64,000 bases of DNA from Batkoa obscura (lineage: Eukaryota; Entomophthoromycota; Entomophthoromycetes; Entomophthorales; Batkoaceae): the NCBI GenBank assembly GCA_030770535.1, contig JASVEC010000066.1:57128-121127 (forward strand). Direction: 5' to 3'. A program made the position numbers and the translations under genes. Position 1 is the first letter of the stretch. The number at the start of each line of letters is the position of its first letter. The notes beneath the pieces are model-generated. The model made no database searches. It was given only the letters and a program-made list of their open reading frames with translations, and was not told the origin of the DNA. Shown here piece after piece: positions 47,414 to 58,302 of this stretch.

Positions 47414-48400
47414 TTATTTTTTCATGACTCTTTTGAAAAAATTTAACACTTCACTTTTATATCCAGTCTGTAAATAAATGTTATCATGATTGGCGTGATT
47501 AAAGCTCATAAATTGCTTCTGTTTACTTTCCAATGCTTCAAACATTTCTTTTGACATAGTACTTGGTACCATACTATCATTTTCACTTAACAAAAACAGA
47601 TATTCTGTTTCAGCTTGCCTTTTTTTTTTCTTTTTTTCATTGATCTCTTCAATTGCCTTTTTACCATCCCACTTCTCTGTCAAAAACCATTTAGTTAAAT
47701 ACCTATAAGGTAACCATCTAGGGTACATATATTTTACCATACCTTCGATACTAGATATCCCATTTTCCAAAATTAATCCATCCACTTTTCGTTGACTACT
47801 AAGATGTAAGCTTACAGCTGCTCCTAAGGAGTGACCGTAAATAATCAATTTGTAATCATTCACATTATTTTCGATTATTTCTTTTTTCACTGTATCATAA
47901 ACTAGTAGAGCGTCTTTTTTGAGCTCGTATTCATTAGATTTGCCGTCTGAATCGCCATAGCCTGACAGATGATAAGCGACTATTTTTAATGGGAAATGCG
48001 GTTTTACTAATGATAGTAATTGAAACAGTTTATCTTTCCTTAAATAAAGGTTTCCAGCATTACCTTGGAAATAGATGAGTATTGCCATTGGTAAAGAAGA
48101 AGAGGGGGAGATAGTTTGGTTACTTAAACAGAAACCATGAAGGTATTGTTTCCTTCTTAATATAAGGCTATGTTTTGGTTTTAATATCGAGTTAAAAGTT
48201 AAGTCGTAATTCTCCTGCTTTGCTTCTTTTTGTAAAGTTTTACTCTCTTCTTCAATAACGGCTGGATTATTGTTTCCCAAAGGTAAATAAGAACAATATA
48301 TAATTTTTTTTTGAAACGCTATTAGTATAACGCTCTTATATACATATACTAGTGTTGGTATCCCAAGGATTATTGTTATCAGTTTACTTATAAATAGCAT
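47414..48400 (-). CDS. BEM46/ABHD13-like alpha/beta hydrolase
   Basis: 328 aa, no intron. One N-terminal membrane segment (residues about 5-30, LITIILGIPTLVYVYKSVILI) anchors it. The hydrolase fold shows the BEM46 features: LIYFQGNAGNLYLR (oxyanion loop), VAYHLSGYGDSDGKSNE, nucleophile elbow GHSLGAAVSLHLSSQ, LILENGISSI, acid residue in LLSENDSMVP, and catalytic His in FNHANHDNIY. Family members sit in the ER or plasma membrane; the substrate is not established. A Lys run (NEKKKKKRQ) inside the cap region is unusual. Confidence 0.9.
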   Translation of the reverse strand: MLFISKLITIILGIPTLVYVYKSVILIAFQKKIIYCSYLPLGNNNPAVIEEESKTLQKEAKQENYDLTFNSILKPKHSLILRRKQYLHGFCLSNQTISPSSSLPMAILIYFQGNAGNLYLRKDKLFQLLSLVKPHFPLKIVAYHLSGYGDSDGKSNEYELKKDALLVYDTVKKEIIENNVNDYKLIIYGHSLGAAVSLHLSSQRKVDGLILENGISSIEGMVKYMYPRWLPYRYLTKWFLTEKWDGKKAIEEINEKKKKKRQAETEYLFLLSENDSMVPSTMSKEMFEALESKQKQFMSFNHANHDNIYLQTGYKSEVLNFFKRVMKK

Positions 48401-48892
48401 TTATTAATTTATTAATTTAAAAAAAATAAAATTGTTAAAAGAAGGATATGGGATTTATTTTTTTGTTTCTTAGTTTTTGTTTTATACAGCATAAAATTGA
48501 TAGTTTTTTTAAAATTCAAAACAAATTTTGATATCTGTTTAATATGATACTCGATATAAAGGACGTGAGATTACAGTAGAATATGTTGAAAAGTCGAGGA
48601 ATTTTTATATAGTGAAAGAACCGGCTTGAGAGCGGAATCAAGCAAATGAGAGAAAAAAGCATAGCATAAACTAATGGGTTAATGAGCTAACTCTAGATTG
48701 TTCTAGATGGAGGACTGAGGATAGTTCTCTGATTATTAACTATTTACTGTCAGGGGAAGGAGTTGAAGGGATTATGGTGTTATGGTGAAAAAACAGTTTG
48801 GCATGAGAAGAGATAATTGAAAGGAAGCCAGGGCCAATCGTAGCAAAAGCAATAAATGGGTGAGAATTTTTTTAATATCAAAGTACGAAAAA
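48401..48892. other. Intergenic region with a GC-richer island
   Basis: The first 150 bases are AT-rich. About 48560-48870 is clearly richer in G and C than the rest of this block, yet no ORF of note is present. No repeat partner was found in the window. Confidence 0.5.
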
Positions 48893-48995
48893 ATATGATG
48901 TTTTTTTTGATTTCATTACTTTTCTATTTTTTAAGCACTGTTTAAATGAAAAAGTTGTTAGTAAAATTCCTAAGCACAAAAATACATCCCCATAT
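48893..48995 (+). mobile_element. MITE copy
   Basis: From ATATGATGTTTTTTTTGATTTC to ACATCCCCATAT, core TTTTTAAGCACTGTTT. Right terminus perfect. Confidence 0.85.
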
Positions 48996-49522
48996 CTTAT
49001 TATGTAATGTTAATCTCGCTTTGAGGCACCATAATAGATAAATAAAGACTCCTTGTTTAGAGGAGTCTATGTTATTGATATATTATATTATATCTAGTTT
49101 TGAGATAAGTATAAAGGAAAATTTTAGAATGTTTTAGTTCTGGCATTTCGATAATAAATTGGTTTTGCCATGTGTTGGTTAAAAAAGCATAAAATAATAA
49201 AACAGGAATGATGTTTCTATGTGATATTTATCAGAAAAAATATTATATACACAATTTTCAAATGCCTCTCATTTATCTATATAAATGATTTATTGTAAAT
49301 CTAAATTAAATTTGATGTCAGCTTCAGCCTAGTTTATTAAATAAATAAATAAAGTCATTGTCTTTTTAATTTATATATTAGTTTAAAGAAATACCTACAA
49401 TAACTAAAAAATGAAATAAATAAATAGTACATTTTATTTTTTTACTATAACCCGTTTTTAATCTTTATTTTATTATTAGTGTAAGGATGTGGAGTATTAA
49501 CCATAATGAAGAGTTTCGGATA
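48996..49522. other. Intergenic DNA
   Basis: About 530 AT-rich bases downstream of the second GPCR gene. Nothing recognisable. Confidence 0.45.
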
Positions 49523-50506
49523 TTAATAGAAATTTATTTTCTTGAATTTCAACAAGCTCAATAATGCATCAAACATTTTAGAATCGACTAAAAACACCAT
49601 AATAGGATTAATTAAGATTGTCAATAAGATTCCAATAACAGGAATGATGACTAATATTTCAGTCCTTCTATTTTTATCTAAGTTTGTTAAATCCCATCCA
49701 ACAGAGATCAGGTTAGGTATCCAGATCGGCAAATAGATAAATATGTATATGATTGCTCGAAATGACACTTTGTTAACTAAATTCTTATTTGAAAATATAC
49801 TATTCTGAGCTTCCATTTTAATAGCAGTGTTACTATCGCTACTATGATTACTATTGGACTGTATTAATTCTAATGAATTTCTTTTTTGTTTTCGAATAAA
49901 ATGATGAAAGTTAAAAAATATCCCTAAATAAGCAGCGCCAAATAGTATAGGGACTATTAAATTAAACAGACCGATTATGGTATAATATAACTTTCCAGAA
50001 ACTCTATGCTTAAGACTAGGATAACAATAAGCCCCAGAACCAACAGGATAAAAGTTGAAATCAAATAAACAATATAGGCCAAAGCCATGTACTACAATAG
50101 TGACTATTAGAAATACATAGAAATACATTGGATTAAATATATTTTTTCTATATGTTATAATTTTAAATCGATATACTGCTACAAGTAATAATAATAATAT
50201 TGAAGTCATTAACAGGCCAGTCATTATATATCCTGAGATTTGGCAGTACCAAGGTTTGTCAAAAAGTAGCAATTTGCCATACAATGTATGATAGATACAT
50301 GAAAATGTACCAAAGGCTCCTTCACTTATATCTATAATTGCTATCAGGATTATTAGTTTATCATTTATATTCCATCTAGTTTGCTTCCTTTTCTTTAGTA
50401 TTATTATTATTAATAAACTATTTAATATTAAGGAGAGTATCACTATGATAGCTAATGCAATATTAACTATTCTATTCAAATTTTCCGACTCATCATTGGC
50501 TTTCAT
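49523..50506 (-). CDS. Seven-helix rhodopsin-like GPCR, paralog
   Basis: 327 aa, no intron, starting MKANDESENLNRIVNIALAI. It aligns with the receptor at 42529-43470 over nearly its whole length: shared WYCQISGYIM, NFYPVGSGAYCYPS, LPIW.PNL.S.GWDLT.L and ILLTILINP.MVFL. The third inner loop differs most (a Ser/Asn-rich stretch, NSNHSSDSNTAIKME), the region that contacts G proteins, so coupling or regulation may differ. Helix 3 ends VAVYRFKI in place of DRY; helix 7 has NPIMVF. Confidence 0.85.
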   Translation of the reverse strand: MKANDESENLNRIVNIALAIIVILSLILNSLLIIIILKKRKQTRWNINDKLIILIAIIDISEGAFGTFSCIYHTLYGKLLLFDKPWYCQISGYIMTGLLMTSILLLLLVAVYRFKIITYRKNIFNPMYFYVFLIVTIVVHGFGLYCLFDFNFYPVGSGAYCYPSLKHRVSGKLYYTIIGLFNLIVPILFGAAYLGIFFNFHHFIRKQKRNSLELIQSNSNHSSDSNTAIKMEAQNSIFSNKNLVNKVSFRAIIYIFIYLPIWIPNLISVGWDLTNLDKNRRTEILVIIPVIGILLTILINPIMVFLVDSKMFDALLSLLKFKKINFY

Positions 50507-51030
50507 TTTTTATTAAAATTAATTTAGTTTATCTAGCTATTTATAGTTTTAATTTTAGTCTATCATTTTTAGTTTTGTATAATTTTTATGCAATTGCTTA
50601 TCAATTTATTCTTTAATTTTAAAACATGATACTTTAATATTTTGACTGAACAATGCTACATATTGTTATGTATATAATAAGTAACCTAAGATAATGGTAT
50701 ATAAATATCACTAAAACCTATTTTAATTCATCTCAAACCTATTTATAAAAATAAGTATTTAAAAATACTCTTCTTCAAAATTTACTTAAATATTTAGCTT
50801 TTAATAAAATAAGATTTTAGCTTTATTGTTAATTTATGTTCAATTGCACATTTACTTTTAAAGTATAGATTATCACATATAATCTAGTCTCGATTAATGG
50901 GAATTTTATTCAATCAAAAAGTAAGACGCTTAGTTGCTTTGGTAATATTCCATGGGATGTAATATAATTCAGTAAGGTAATATGGAAGTGTGGAAATAAT
51001 ATACTCTGAAGAATACTTTGTCTTACAATT

Positions 51031-51072
51031 TAAAAGTTAGAAAAATTCTTAAACACAAAAACATCCACATAT
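51031..51072 (+). repeat. MITE right-end fragment
   Basis: Only the last 40 bases are present: AAAGTTAG, AAATTCTTAAACACAAAAAC, ATCCACATAT. Confidence 0.6.
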
Positions 51073-51158
51073 ATTAAAAAGTACATTTATTTTTTTAAAT
51101 CCAGGGAACTTTAAAGTCCTAGTTTCAAAACGTGGAATGCTAGTTTGATTTCTGGCTC

Positions 51159-51229
51159 TAATAACTTTCCTACTCAAATAGCGCTTAAAAGGTAGAAAAA
51201 GTAATGAAGTCAAAAAAACACTCTCATAT
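51159..51229 (-). repeat. MITE fragment, reverse, inner arm of an inverted pair
   Basis: Its reverse complement is almost identical over 70 bases to the start of the copy at 51276-51381 (shared CTACCTTTTAAGCGCTATTT and GAGTAGGAAAGTTATTAG). Confidence 0.75.
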
Positions 51230-51275
51230 TAAGTTATATCTAAATTCAATCTCGCTTTTCAATTTCAATTCTATA

Positions 51276-51381
51276 CATGAAGTTGTTTTTTTTGGCTTCA
51301 TCACTTTTTCTACCTTTTAAGCGCTATTTGAGTAGGAAAGTTATTAGTAAAATTCCTAAACACAAAAATACATCCCCACAT
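51276..51381 (+). mobile_element. MITE copy, other arm of the inverted pair
   Basis: Complete right end (ACATCCCCACAT) and core TTTTAAGCGCTATTTGAG. Lies 46 bases from the reverse copy to its left. Confidence 0.8.
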
Positions 51382-51878
51382 TATTATATTTACAATGTGG
51401 TCATATATACTTTCTAGTATCCATCTAACTTTTATTCCTAAAATCGTTTCTATCTGCAAAAGTGATCAACTATAACCAACAAATGGAATGGAAATAAACC
51501 ACTTGTATGTGTTTTGAAGCTATCAAGTAACGAAAATACAGATTTGACTAAATATTTTTAATGTTTCTACAATATTGAATAGATATTTAATACAGTTAAG
51601 TGTTTTTTAACTGAGCGTATTTAATATCTTGACCTATTAACAATAGTCTACATATGAGTGTCAGAACTAGTGCTAGTCGTGCTATTAGATATATTTTATA
51701 CAATATACAATTTATAGCTTTGTTTTATACTAGATAGTGCCCAGTATAGTTTTATATTATAATGAATATAATAATAATTAAATATAAATCATGACGTCCT
51801 GCATCCAATTATAACCCCAAATGACTGAGATTTAGCAAATCGAGTGGAAAATAGCATACAAATAAAATTTAATTTGTT

Positions 51879-51886
51879 TATAAATA
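51879..51886 (+). promoter_or_regulatory. TATA-like box of the first ferritin gene
   Basis: TATAAATA, 90 bases upstream of the ATG at 51976. Confidence 0.4.
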
Positions 51887-51975
51887 CCCAATAATTGTAG
51901 AGGATTACAAAATTAAAACAATGTGTAAAACTATAAATTAATAATTAAAAATAATCAGATTATCTTTTATTAAAA

Positions 51976-52506
51976 ATGCTTCATACTAACTTAGCAGCGC
52001 AAAACTTTGAACTCACTAATTTGAATATAATTCAACAGCAGATCAACAGCTCTCAAAAAGCCTCTCATCAATTTGAATGGTTAGCAGCCTACTTTGATCA
52101 AGATAATGTAAGTTTAAAAGGATTTCATAAATTTTTCCGCGAGTCTAGTGAAGAAGAAAGAGAACTTTGGTTTAAGTTATCAAAGTATATAGTAGAAAGA
52201 GGAGGAGAGGTTCAATTTAAAACGGTAGATTATTTACAACCAAAATTCAACTCAGTCACTGAGGCTGTTCAATTTGCTTTAGGCTTAGACAAAGAGCTCA
52301 ATCAAAGTTATTTAAAGTTGGAATTTAGTGCTCTAGAACTTCATGATGCTCATTTGAATCATTTTGTTAAGAACAAAATTTTGCAAGAATATGTTGAATC
52401 TATTAAAAAGCGTTCAGATATGATTACTCAGCTACATAGAGTATCTTCAACTGGGTTAGGGGTTTATCTCTTCAACCTTCGACTTTTAGAGGAGGAAGGT
52501 CATTAA
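51976..52506 (+). CDS. Ferritin-like protein lacking the ferroxidase site
   Basis: 176 aa, no intron. The four-helix ferritin fold is plain, but compared with human H ferritin numbering the di-iron ligands are largely gone: E27 is Ser (QINSSQKAS), Y34 is Phe, H65 is Leu (EEERELWFKL), E107 is Asp (ALGLDKEL) and Q141 is Tyr (LQEYVESI). Only the E61/E62 pair remains. It resembles the active paralog at 53880-54404 in length and in the ends of its helices. It may act as an L-type partner that helps assemble mixed 24-mers or nucleate the mineral, or it may have another role. No signal peptide. Confidence 0.85.
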   Translation: MLHTNLAAQNFELTNLNIIQQQINSSQKASHQFEWLAAYFDQDNVSLKGFHKFFRESSEEERELWFKLSKYIVERGGEVQFKTVDYLQPKFNSVTEAVQFALGLDKELNQSYLKLEFSALELHDAHLNHFVKNKILQEYVESIKKRSDMITQLHRVSSTGLGVYLFNLRLLEEEGH

Positions 52507-53826
52507 TTTATATAAATGATAAGGATTTAGTTTAAATGTGGCTTTGGGCTTTACTTTTATCCGTACTTTTTTGAAATATTGGGTTAATAAATTTAATTTA
52601 CAATTTTTTACTTATGATTTTACACGTGATTATATTCATGATTATATTTATCCCTTTCTTATAAGAGGGGCCTTATCAGTGATTATCTTGATCAGCCTTT
52701 AAGTACTGTTATTCTGAGTAATTTATTTTCATACTTAAATAATATAGCCATAATAGAATATTAAACTATAAATAGATAAAAAAGACCAATAATTGGTATT
52801 TTTATTTAAATTGTTTTGTACATCTTAGAAGGACCATAATTGGAACATTATTATATTTGATGATTGAAATCAAAAGTAGTGCACAATAATCACCTAGACC
52901 ACTACACACATTATATAGAATGATGCTAACAACATTCATCTAGTTTTATTTTTGAACTGTACAATTAATGAAACTATAGGGTAAATGAATAAAATAGTAT
53001 ATAGACTGGATCAAATGTTATGGATCAAGATAAACTAAGAGGTGCGGTATTGAACCTCCAAAGACATTTAACGTATATACGAACTGGGTTAATTGAAAGT
53101 CAACGATATAATTATAGATCCCTTTACTTTTTATCAGATAGATCAAATAACAAAAAATTGATAAAGAACTAATTTTCTACCGTTGTGGTTTGTATAAAAA
53201 TTAAAAAATTAACTCATTTGAATGAATTGAATCCATACTATTTTAATAAATCGATAAAATCTTCCCAACTTAATAATATTAAATGCATCACATTTTTAAT
53301 AAGAATAGATTATCTCATGTTTGGCTTATTTCTACTATAACATTTTTTAATACTCTATAAAAGTAGTTTGGATTCTAAAACTATTATCGAAATTTGATAT
53401 TGATTTATGTAATAATTAATAATTCAATAAAATTTCATCAGTTTTCCATAGGCACTTTACTTGACAGCGGTTAATGATACTGATCAATACAATATAGTAA
53501 TAAACTGAGGATTAAAAACAACTGTATAAATCTCTTCTAAAATATTTCACTATAAGCATTGATTATTCTTAAATCAAGATTAAAATCAAAGATTAGATTA
53601 GATTATCTTTGACCAATATAGTTTTACTCTGCATCGTATAGTCAAGATTTTATTTGTTAGAGTTAAGACATTACCTAATTTCAATTGGCTAGAGATCATC
53701 GGCCTAAAACAATTTTACAACCCTTGTGGAACCAACCAATTATTCAACTGGAAAATATTAGAGGTTACAATGATTTGAGATTAAACAAAAATACATCATT
53801 TGATAGTGAAATTTGCTTTCACAAAG
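52507..53826. other. Gene-free region between the two ferritin genes
   Basis: About 1.3 kb. It contains the 3' end of the first ferritin transcript and the upstream region of the second. I saw no MITE, ORF or RNA here. Confidence 0.5.
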
Positions 53827-53834
53827 TATAAAAG
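53827..53834 (+). promoter_or_regulatory. TATA box of the active ferritin gene
   Basis: TATAAAAG, about 46-53 bases before the ATG at 53880. Confidence 0.65.
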
Positions 53835-53879
53835 ACCAAGCTTATAACAATAAACGACATTTTTTATCAAAATTTACAA

Positions 53880-54404
53880 ATGGCTTCCGCACTTGCAAGA
53901 CAAAACTTCTCGACCTCAAGTGAAGAAGGTATCAACCAGCAAATTAATATGGAACAAAGAGCTTCCCTTGCTTATGCTTCTATGTCCGCTTACTTTGGTA
54001 GAGATGACGTTGCTTTACCAGGTCTTGAAAAGTTCTTCCGTCACTCCTCTAATGAAGAAAATGAACACGCTCAAAAGTTGATTGACTATCTCAACCGTCG
54101 TGGTGGTAGAGTTGTCCTTCAATCTATTGAAGGTCCTGTAGTTGAGTGGAAATCAGCTAAGAATGCCATTGAAGCTGCATTACAATTGGAAAAAGATGTT
54201 AACCGTTCCCTCCTTAGCCTCCACAAGATTGCTGAAGAATCTAATGATCCTCAAATGACTGATTTCTTAGAAGGTGAATATCTAAAAGAACAAGTTGAGT
54301 CAATCAAGCAACTTTCTGATTACGTCACTCAACTTAACTTAGTTGGTGGTGATGGTTTAGGTTTGTATTTATGGGATCGTGAGTTACTCAAGAGTCAAGA
54401 ATAA
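53880..54404 (+). CDS. H-type ferritin with complete ferroxidase site
   Basis: 174 aa, no intron. All H-ferritin ferroxidase ligands are present in their positions: E27 and Y34 in NMEQRASLAYASM, E61/E62/H65 in SNEENEHAQKL, E107 in ALQLEKDVNRSLL, Q141 in YLKEQVESIK. DRDDVALPG-like loop (GRDDVALPGLEKFF) is also canonical. It should oxidise Fe(II) and store it as a mineral in a 24-mer cage, in the cytosol since no targeting signal is seen. Codon use is visibly richer in C-ending codons than in neighbours, suggesting strong expression. Typical ascomycete yeasts lack this gene. Confidence 0.95.
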   Translation: MASALARQNFSTSSEEGINQQINMEQRASLAYASMSAYFGRDDVALPGLEKFFRHSSNEENEHAQKLIDYLNRRGGRVVLQSIEGPVVEWKSAKNAIEAALQLEKDVNRSLLSLHKIAEESNDPQMTDFLEGEYLKEQVESIKQLSDYVTQLNLVGGDGLGLYLWDRELLKSQE

Positions 54405-56933
54405 TTTGCCTTCTATTTATAATACAAAATATTAATAAAGTATTTATTTTTTTACTAATTATTTGTTTAGTATTTAATGTTATCGTGAAGTATAATTAAA
54501 TTTTTTATAGATAAGAGGTTAAACTAGAAGGTAATTTTAATAGTTGTAAAGTACTTTTAATATATGTATTATTTTGACTACGTCATTTATGCCCATATAC
54601 TTATACCTATGCTCACTGCTTTATTAACGTAACTTCAATTCAATGAGTTCAAAAGGTTGTTAATGGCTAACTCATTTTGGTTAGCATGTCACACTTATTT
54701 AACCTAATAAAATGATATTTTCTACAATTATTTACTATTCTACCAATGTGATTTGGACTTCTAATGATATGCATTACGTCGTGTGTCATTGTTTACTAAA
54801 TATAGAAAGGTTTTGGTAACAGTACTATCAAATTTTGTCCTTAAATATAACTGTAATATATATAATCCAGACATTAGAATTGTGATCCATGATCAGTTGT
54901 GCTTAAATTAGAGGAAAGTACTCATACATTAATATATCAGTTACATGGGTAAAATAAATAAATATCCTTGGTCTAGTGGATTACAAAAAAATTGCGTAAG
55001 TAATGATGTAATGATGCAATTATATGTAGTTTTCGACAATAGTAACCCATAGGATGGTAGCTTATTTTTTTAATTAAGCTAAGAATCAAAAGTGGTGGAT
55101 ACAGATGTTATTGTCTTGTTGATTGTTCTCATTGTGATGATTTACCTCGAAGAGCTATTTATATAAGACAACACGCTTTGCCATTTGCTGTGTACACATT
55201 ATGTTTTCTACACATGCTAGATTTCTGTCAGTAATTAAATTTAGTTATAGCAGTGATATCAGGTAATTTTTATTTAATATAATAAATTGTATTTATAAAA
55301 GAGACGTGGTATGAATAGACGCTATAAGAGGTAAGTAATGAATGAATTTTCTTTATTAGATTCTATCTTAGAGTAGATACAGCTCTAATTGTAGGCTTAC
55401 TTTGTAAGTAAATTTTTATAAATTGTACTATCAAAGCTAGCTTAATTCCAAACAAACATCATGGTTGTTTATATTTAGCGTTGTTCAATTTATAAATGTT
55501 AATTTTATGATGTATATTAGCTTGCTTTCTATAAAGTTGACTTTTGATTTTTCCAATGTTTATTTAAATGATTGCAATCAAGTATAAATTAGAAAATATT
55601 AGAATTGTATTAGGATAATAGATCGAAAATTTTCAAGTTAGCTTGTTTAAAATCTTTCTTGAGATAGCTGGTAGAGTTGGAAATCTTGTAACTTTATAAT
55701 ATATTAAATTTATTAGTATTTTGTATACCACAAAAATATAAAAAGGGTCTCAAAATAATATCTGAGGTTTTATCTGCCATATCCTTTTGTATAAAATAAT
55801 ATAAACAAAAGTTGACAAATCTATTTAATTTAATATAGGTGGCCCTTAGGTCAATTTGACTCAAGCGTATCATTTTGAAAAATGCCATTAATTCCAAATC
55901 ATCAAATGATATAGATAAATTCATTATGTCTTTTTTATCGCTATTCCAATATTCTTAGTCCAAAAGTTTATTTTTATTTATTATAATATCTTTTTAATGG
56001 AATTCAATGGGAATGTAAATTAATGCTCTTTATATTAAATCCCTTTCTGAATTTTAACACAGTGGCTTTAAATTGTATTCTTTAAGCCAATGGAATTTAT
56101 TCATAATTTTAACTATGCTCCAGTATTCCTTGATTTAATTTATAGATTTAGAACTATACATATAAATGTTTATTTATAAATGTAGTAAATAAAACAACAA
56201 TATTTTTAAGCCAAGTATTAGATAATAGTATTATTAGTTTAACTTTTGCTCTACAAAGTAACTTGATGTAAATTTTGACTATTTAATACATGAACAGTAT
56301 TATAAAGGTTTAATATTTCAATACAACTAAGAGCATAGCTTTTGTGGTATAGTGTTAAATTAATTTGTTACCCATGTTTTTTATGTTTGCATGAGTTAAG
56401 ATCTAAGCTAAATTCGATTTCAAAAATGATTAACCAAAGTTAATATTTACTACAAATATAAATATAAATATCAAAGAGATTTAATTGCAAAGAACATTTT
56501 TATTAACTAATTTTTACTTAAATTCTATTTTAAGTACTTGAATTTTAACTCATATAGCCATGTCTAATGTTTATAGTTACAATTGTTTTAAAATTATTTA
56601 AACTTTTAATCTGGACCTTATTTTAAATTTTTGCTAAGTTTATTTGAAAATGATATCATTTATGGAACTCAATATAGAATCATACGTTGACATGAAGATA
56701 TAGTTACATAAAGAACATAAATGACAAGTGGCTTATAAATTTGTCACTAAAATTTCAAACTCAATTATAGTAAGCGTCGGTTGGTAATCCAATAAATGTC
56801 ATTGCTATAATTTAATAAATAGGATATTTAGACCATTGAAGGTATTAAATAATAGTGAAATTGCTCATAGCTAAAGTACTATGAGTAATTTTACTATTAC
56901 AAATTATGAATTGGGTTAAACAAGCTATGATAA
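54405..56933. other. Long gene-poor stretch
   Basis: 2.5 kb of AT-rich DNA. The only frame of note is a 76-codon minus one at 55694-55924, listed separately. No repeat copies were found in this part. Confidence 0.55.
55694..55924 (-). CDS. Small open frame, doubtful
   Basis: 76 codons, MNLSISFDDLELMAFFKMIRL and on. The peptide has a balanced composition, better than most chance frames here, but no family is recognised and no intron-linked partner was found. It may be a remnant exon. Confidence 0.18.
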   Translation of the reverse strand: MNLSISFDDLELMAFFKMIRLSQIDLRATYIKLNRFVNFCLYYFIQKDMADKTSDIILRPFLYFCGIQNTNKFNIL

Positions 56934-57037
56934 ATATGGGGATGTATTTATATATTTCAGAATTTTACTAACAAATTTTCCACTCAAATAATGTTTAAAA
57001 AATGGAAAAATAATGAAACCAAAAAAAACAGCCCTAT
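56934..57037 (-). mobile_element. MITE copy, reverse orientation
   Basis: From ATATGGGGATGTATTTATAT to CAGCCCTATAT, with CCACTCAAATAATGTTTAAA in the middle. Left terminus perfect. Confidence 0.82.
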
Positions 57038-57471
57038 ATAATACATTTAAAGGCTTTAGTTAATTCTTTTATTAACATTTTCAAAATAAGTTTCCATTTA
57101 TATATGTAACATACAACAATATCTAAAATAATTTATAACTAATTACACCCTAGGTATTAAATAAGCCAAGAGATGAAGTAAAATGCAAAAAATATTATTG
57201 CAAGTTCCTACATTGTCAACAAAGCAAATAAAATAAAATCCAGTTTCCAACTTAACTTCGATTATAGAAACTAATAGATTAAAAATTTACAACACATGAA
57301 GATTTTATAGAGTTCAATATAAACTCATAATTTAAATACTTGTGATTGTCTTGTTTATCCTTAATGGACAAATAAAAAACAAAAATAGTTACAATGGCAC
57401 AATGATAAGCTCTTTTTGTAAAATTATAATGGTGTTAGACCATTTGGACTTACTAATTGCAATTTCATAAT
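57038..57471. other. AT-rich spacer between MITE copies
   Basis: About 430 bases with nothing recognisable. Confidence 0.4.
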
Positions 57472-57568
57472 ATATGGATTATTTTTTTGCTTAGGAATTT
57501 TGTTAACAATCTTTCCACACAAATAACGCTTAAAAATAGAAAAGTGAAATCAAAAAAAACACTCACAT
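57472..57568 (-). mobile_element. MITE copy, reverse orientation
   Basis: From ATATGGATTATTTTTTTG through CACACAAATAACGCTTAAAA to ACACTCACATG. Confidence 0.72.
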
Positions 57569-58104
57569 GTAATTGCAAGTGCCCTAAAAATTTCAAAAGT
57601 TTGTTATGAAATTATTTACTTTACAGAACAAAAGCATCAGCGAGAAAATCAGGTGTAATTAGAGTATACGATTTTTTTAATGCTCTTCGAAAATCTAAAA
57701 GATTTATTTACTATCAACTATCTTTATTGTACCTCTAAGGAGGTATTGATGAAGTCGTATAAATCTACAAATAAATTGAAATTGAAATTTAATTAGCATA
57801 AAGGACTACCCCTAAAATGTGCTATTATCATCTAACAAAAAGCGAATTATACTAATTATTATTCATCAAAGCTATCAAATTAAACCATTATTAAAATAGA
57901 CATGATATTCCTTTCTTATAAACTATCAATTAGAAACATATCAAAAAAAGAAAACAGAATAAATAAAAACAAAGTACAATCAAATGATATGCTCAATTTA
58001 TGCTTTTGTAATTTCCGTTTAGTGTAATATAGTTGGGTTCTTTACTAAACTTCTAGTTAGAATACTTACACAAACCTCATGATTATATAGTTTGGTTTTT
58101 TAGC
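57569..58104. other. AT-rich spacer between MITE copies
   Basis: About 530 bases with nothing recognisable. Confidence 0.4.
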
Positions 58105-58208
58105 ATACGGTGATGTTTTTTAGCTTCATCGCTTTTTCTATTTTTTAAGCGCTATTTGAGTGGAAAAGTTATTGTAAAATTCTTAGACACAAAAATACAT
58201 CCCCATAT
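58105..58208 (+). mobile_element. MITE copy
   Basis: From ATACGGTGATGTTTTTTAGC to ACATCCCCATAT with core TTTTTAAGCGCTATTTGAG. Followed by a T-rich low-complexity tract. Confidence 0.85.
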
Positions 58209-58254
58209 GATGAAAATCAAGAATCTAATTTGTTGGGTCACTAAATGCTATTCT

Positions 58255-58302
58255 TATTTTTATTTTTTATTTTTATTTTTGTTTTTTTATTTTTTATTTT
58301 TC
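58255..58302. repeat. T-rich low-complexity tract
   Basis: Runs of 4-7 T separated by single A or G. The weak open frame across it and the adjacent MITE is not a gene. Confidence 0.75.

Larger units (their letters stand above)
50507..51975. other. Intergenic region with clustered MITEs
   Basis: 1.5 kb between the second GPCR gene and the first ferritin gene, which are divergent. It holds three MITE pieces (51031-51072, 51159-51229, 51276-51381) and the promoters of both genes. Confidence 0.6.

Noticed and set aside
53030-53075. Possible tRNA TpsiC-like sequence (GGTTCAATACC on minus)
   Set aside because: The flanking bases do not pair as a T stem, and no cloverleaf could be drawn.
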